In this document: positions 62,118 through 64,000 of the stretch, in pieces | Layout: each line of letters begins with the position of its first letter | How positions within the stretch are numbered: the first letter of the stretch is position 1 | Origin: Wolfiporia cocos | Lineage: Eukaryota; Basidiomycota; Agaricomycetes; Polyporales; Phaeolaceae | Reading direction: 5' to 3' | Length of the DNA: 64,000 nt | Assembly: GCA_029448655.1 (NCBI GenBank) | Contig: JACCLO010000026.1 | Location: 113,592 to 177,591, forward strand | Notes under the pieces: model-generated | The model's database searches: none | What the model was told of the DNA's origin: nothing | Seen by the model: only the letters and a program-made list of their open reading frames with translations | Program-made: the position numbers and the translations under genes

Positions 62118-64000
62118 ATGTCTTCCACCTCCTCCGTTAGCACCCCCCTCGCCCCCCGCAAGATGCGCCTCCGCTCCGAAGGTCCGGTAACCCCGGTAGC
62201 AGGGCCCTCAGGGACTCAATCCCTGGTGGCCTTGGAGCACCTAAGCGAGGAAGAGGAAGAGGAAGAGGAAGAGGACGCACTCGAGTATGTCCCCCCACAA
62301 AGGGACTCCCCGTCCAACCCCATGGGAACGCGTCCGGGCACACCTATCCCCGGATACCCCCCGGCTCGCTACACCCGTCCAATTGGGCCCGTCACCAATA
62401 TGGAAATAGAATACTCGGGTGCAGCACGCCAACCCAGTGCTGAGGTCGAAGCCGGCCTCAAGGCGTACCTCCCAGAAGAGGACCACCACAAGGTGGATGG
62501 ACCCCTTCATGGGGCAATCCTCGACGCCGCCGTACAACGAAGCGCGGCAATCTCCCACGACAAGGTGAACACCCTCGGACGGATGGTGTACGCCCGCCTG
62601 GAGCGCATCCATGGCAGAATCGACTCCCTGGCTGGGCAATCCAGGGCAATCGAACAGAAGGCCCAAGACGAGCTACACGAAGCGGTCAATTCGGTCCGCA
62701 ACGAGGTGCTGTCCACTCTGGTGGACCTCGGCAAGGAACTCCGACAGGAGTACACCGCCAAGTTCTCCGAAATGGAGAAGCAGCTCCGAAAGGACTACCG
62801 GTCCCGGCTCGACGATCTCGAGGATGCGTTTGCCGAGCGCATGGAGAAGGTCGAGGAGGAACTTCGGAGGAGCCAAAAGAACCCCTCCGTTCCCAACCCT
62901 CCCGGCGCCCGCACGCCCCCGGAAGAACCAGCACCGGCCCCCAACACTGCTCGAACCCGTGCAGCCGAGGACGCTGCCGCCGCACAAGCTGCAGCCGCTG
63001 CTGCAGCAGCCGTCGCCCCGCAGATTCCAGGTCTGCCTCAAAACCTGAAAATTCCCCCTCCCCCCGAATTCTCTGGGTCATCTGGAAAGGTGACTGCGCA
63101 GGAATGGGTGGAGAAGATGGGCCTGTACTTCGGTACGCTCAGGGTCTACGATGACCATGACCGTATCACCACGGCCCTCTTCCGCGTCACAGGGGACGCA
63201 TACAAATTTTTCTCGCCTCTCATCAAGAAGGCAGGAAACGGTGAACCTCTCGGCACCTGGGAGGAATTCACCAAATCCGTAATGGTGCAATATGGGAAGA
63301 TGACGGATAAGGAGATAGCCAAGAAGGAAATTCGCGGCTACTACGGTACCAAGGGCAAGGAACTCGCCGAGTCGAACTACTTCAACTACTGCGAACGGTT
63401 CCGAACCCTCGGCCGACTCTCCGAGACCGCCAACGAAACCCTGGTGTGGGAGTTCACCGAAACACTCCCTGAAAAGGTTAAGGACACCTTGAACGTCCTC
63501 GGCAAGACCCCCTTCTTCAAGGCCCCGACCGACATCGAGCCCCTCATCGACTTCGCCCTGGAAATGTACCAAACGGCATATCCAGACAAGATAAAGGGTT
63601 CAATCTTCGAGAAGGCCGGCAAGAAGGACTCGGCCCCTGCCGAAAAGAAGGAGACGTCCTCCGCTTCTGCGAAGAAGTCGGAGAAAAAGAAGGACAAGGG
63701 AAAGGCGCCCGCCAAAGCCCCCGCCGACACCACCAACGCCGTCTGCACTTACTGCAAGCAGACGGGACACTACTTCAACAAGTGTCCTAAGCTTGCGGCA
63801 GACAAGGCCGCGGGAACGTTCGTGCCTGCCGCTCAGCGGGCCGAACAACAAAGGGCGAAGGATGCAGCTGCCGCGTCTGGAAAAACCACGGCTGCTCCTT
63901 CGGGTAGTGGAAAGGGACAGGCTTCTGGCAAGAAGCCGTACTCGGCGCCCCCCGCGGATGGCAAGACGTATCGTGCCCGAACGATCTGGGAAGAAGTGAC
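62118..64000 (+). CDS. gag: Element M gag, 3' end outside window
   Basis: ATG at 62118 (M-S-S-T-S-S-V), open to the window edge (627 codons). Acidic run of Glu near residue 55, coiled coil (residues about 165-260), Ala-rich linker, capsid block P-P-E-F-S-G-S-S-G-K-V-T-A-Q-E-W near 315, then Y-G-K-M-T-D-K-E-I, and a canonical zinc knuckle C-T-Y-C-K-Q-T-G-H with C five residues on near 541. Homologous to gags of A, D and F. Its particle is the likely vehicle for E, which shares the M leader (inference). Confidence 0.92.
   Translation, partial: MSSTSSVSTPLAPRKMRLRSEGPVTPVAGPSGTQSLVALEHLSEEEEEEEEEDALEYVPPQRDSPSNPMGTRPGTPIPGYPPARYTRPIGPVTNMEIEYSGAARQPSAEVEAGLKAYLPEEDHHKVDGPLHGAILDAAVQRSAAISHDKVNTLGRMVYARLERIHGRIDSLAGQSRAIEQKAQDELHEAVNSVRNEVLSTLVDLGKELRQEYTAKFSEMEKQLRKDYRSRLDDLEDAFAERMEKVEEELRRSQKNPSVPNPPGARTPPEEPAPAPNTARTRAAEDAAAAQAAAAAAAAVAPQIPGLPQNLKIPPPPEFSGSSGKVTAQEWVEKMGLYFGTLRVYDDHDRITTALFRVTGDAYKFFSPLIKKAGNGEPLGTWEEFTKSVMVQYGKMTDKEIAKKEIRGYYGTKGKELAESNYFNYCERFRTLGRLSETANETLVWEFTETLPEKVKDTLNVLGKTPFFKAPTDIEPLIDFALEMYQTAYPDKIKGSIFEKAGKKDSAPAEKKETSSASAKKSEKKKDKGKAPAKAPADTTNAVCTYCKQTGHYFNKCPKLAADKAAGTFVPAAQRAEQQRAKDAAAASGKTTAAPSGSGKGQASGKKPYSAPPADGKTYRARTIWEEV

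Larger units (their letters stand above)
56979..64000 (+). mobile_element. Element M: Ty3/gypsy chromovirus, 3' part outside window
   Basis: 5' LTR (interrupted by two solo LTRs), 1-kb leader, pre-gag (interrupted by one solo LTR) and gag running off the right edge. Left flank CCTTG. Inserted in the LTR of Q. The coding frames visible are intact after removing the nested LTRs, so M may be among the better-preserved copies. Confidence 0.92.

Noticed and set aside
62241..62666. Antisense frames over M leader and gag
   Set aside because: Mirror of the gag coding frame in GC-rich DNA; the sense frame has the capsid block and zinc knuckle.

Overview
The window contains no recognisable host gene, tRNA or rRNA. 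Almost every base belongs to a nested pile of Ty3/gypsy LTR retrotransposons. The chromodomain-bearing pol genes, the 5-bp target duplications and the lack of any tRNA-type primer site point to a fungus, probably a basidiomycete of the Agaricomycetes (inference). A gene-free, chromovirus-packed stretch of this size is what fungal pericentromeric or other heterochromatin looks like.

Layout (element letters are mine). A (1-12046, minus, left end outside) has 5' LTR, leader, pre-gag ORF, gag and pol. It is cut by a solo LTR (1392-1968), a solo LTR (3751-4239) and the non-coding tandem element G (4901-8089). C (12427-16151, minus) is an old CpG-poor relic with dUTPase-protease and gag pieces, cut by five LTR insertions. 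E (16340-22883, minus) is a 6.5-kb non-coding element. F (23058-35694, plus; LTR, pre-gag, gag) carries the complete 8.5-kb element B (24061-32525, minus; gag, PR, dUTPase, RT, RNase H, IN, chromodomain). D (35695-45357, plus) has pre-gag, gag, pol and a terminal dUTPase. D' (46412-55797, minus) is a close relative in inverted orientation, truncated in RT and cut by the short element H (50709-52634) and two solo LTRs. Q (55798-56978, minus) is a 5' fragment of a B-type element. M (56979-64000, plus, right end outside) has a 5' LTR holding two nested solo LTRs, a leader, a pre-gag ORF split by a solo LTR, and gag.

How the parts work together. Four lineages (A, D, F, M) share one plan: LTR, 0.5-1-kb leader, a conserved pre-gag protein of about 270-325 aa, two or three tandem small hairpins at its stop codon, gag, then pol. 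In D and D' gag and pol overlap as TGATG. dUTPase occurs in three arrangements in three lineages: dUTPase-PR (C), PR-dUTPase-RT (B), and after the chromodomain (D). In all eight elements where it can be tested, the bases just inside the 5' LTR are complementary over 10-13 nt to the predicted first bases of the element's own transcript, 24-27 nt downstream of the TATA box. This is the hallmark of Tf1-type self-priming. Non-coding elements E, G and H keep LTR ends, self-priming site, purine tract and leader, so they look like parasites of the coding families.

Decay is visible as in-frame TGA codons where CGA is expected, single-base indels and nested insertions. H and G look recent (LTRs or repeat units indistinguishable by eye).
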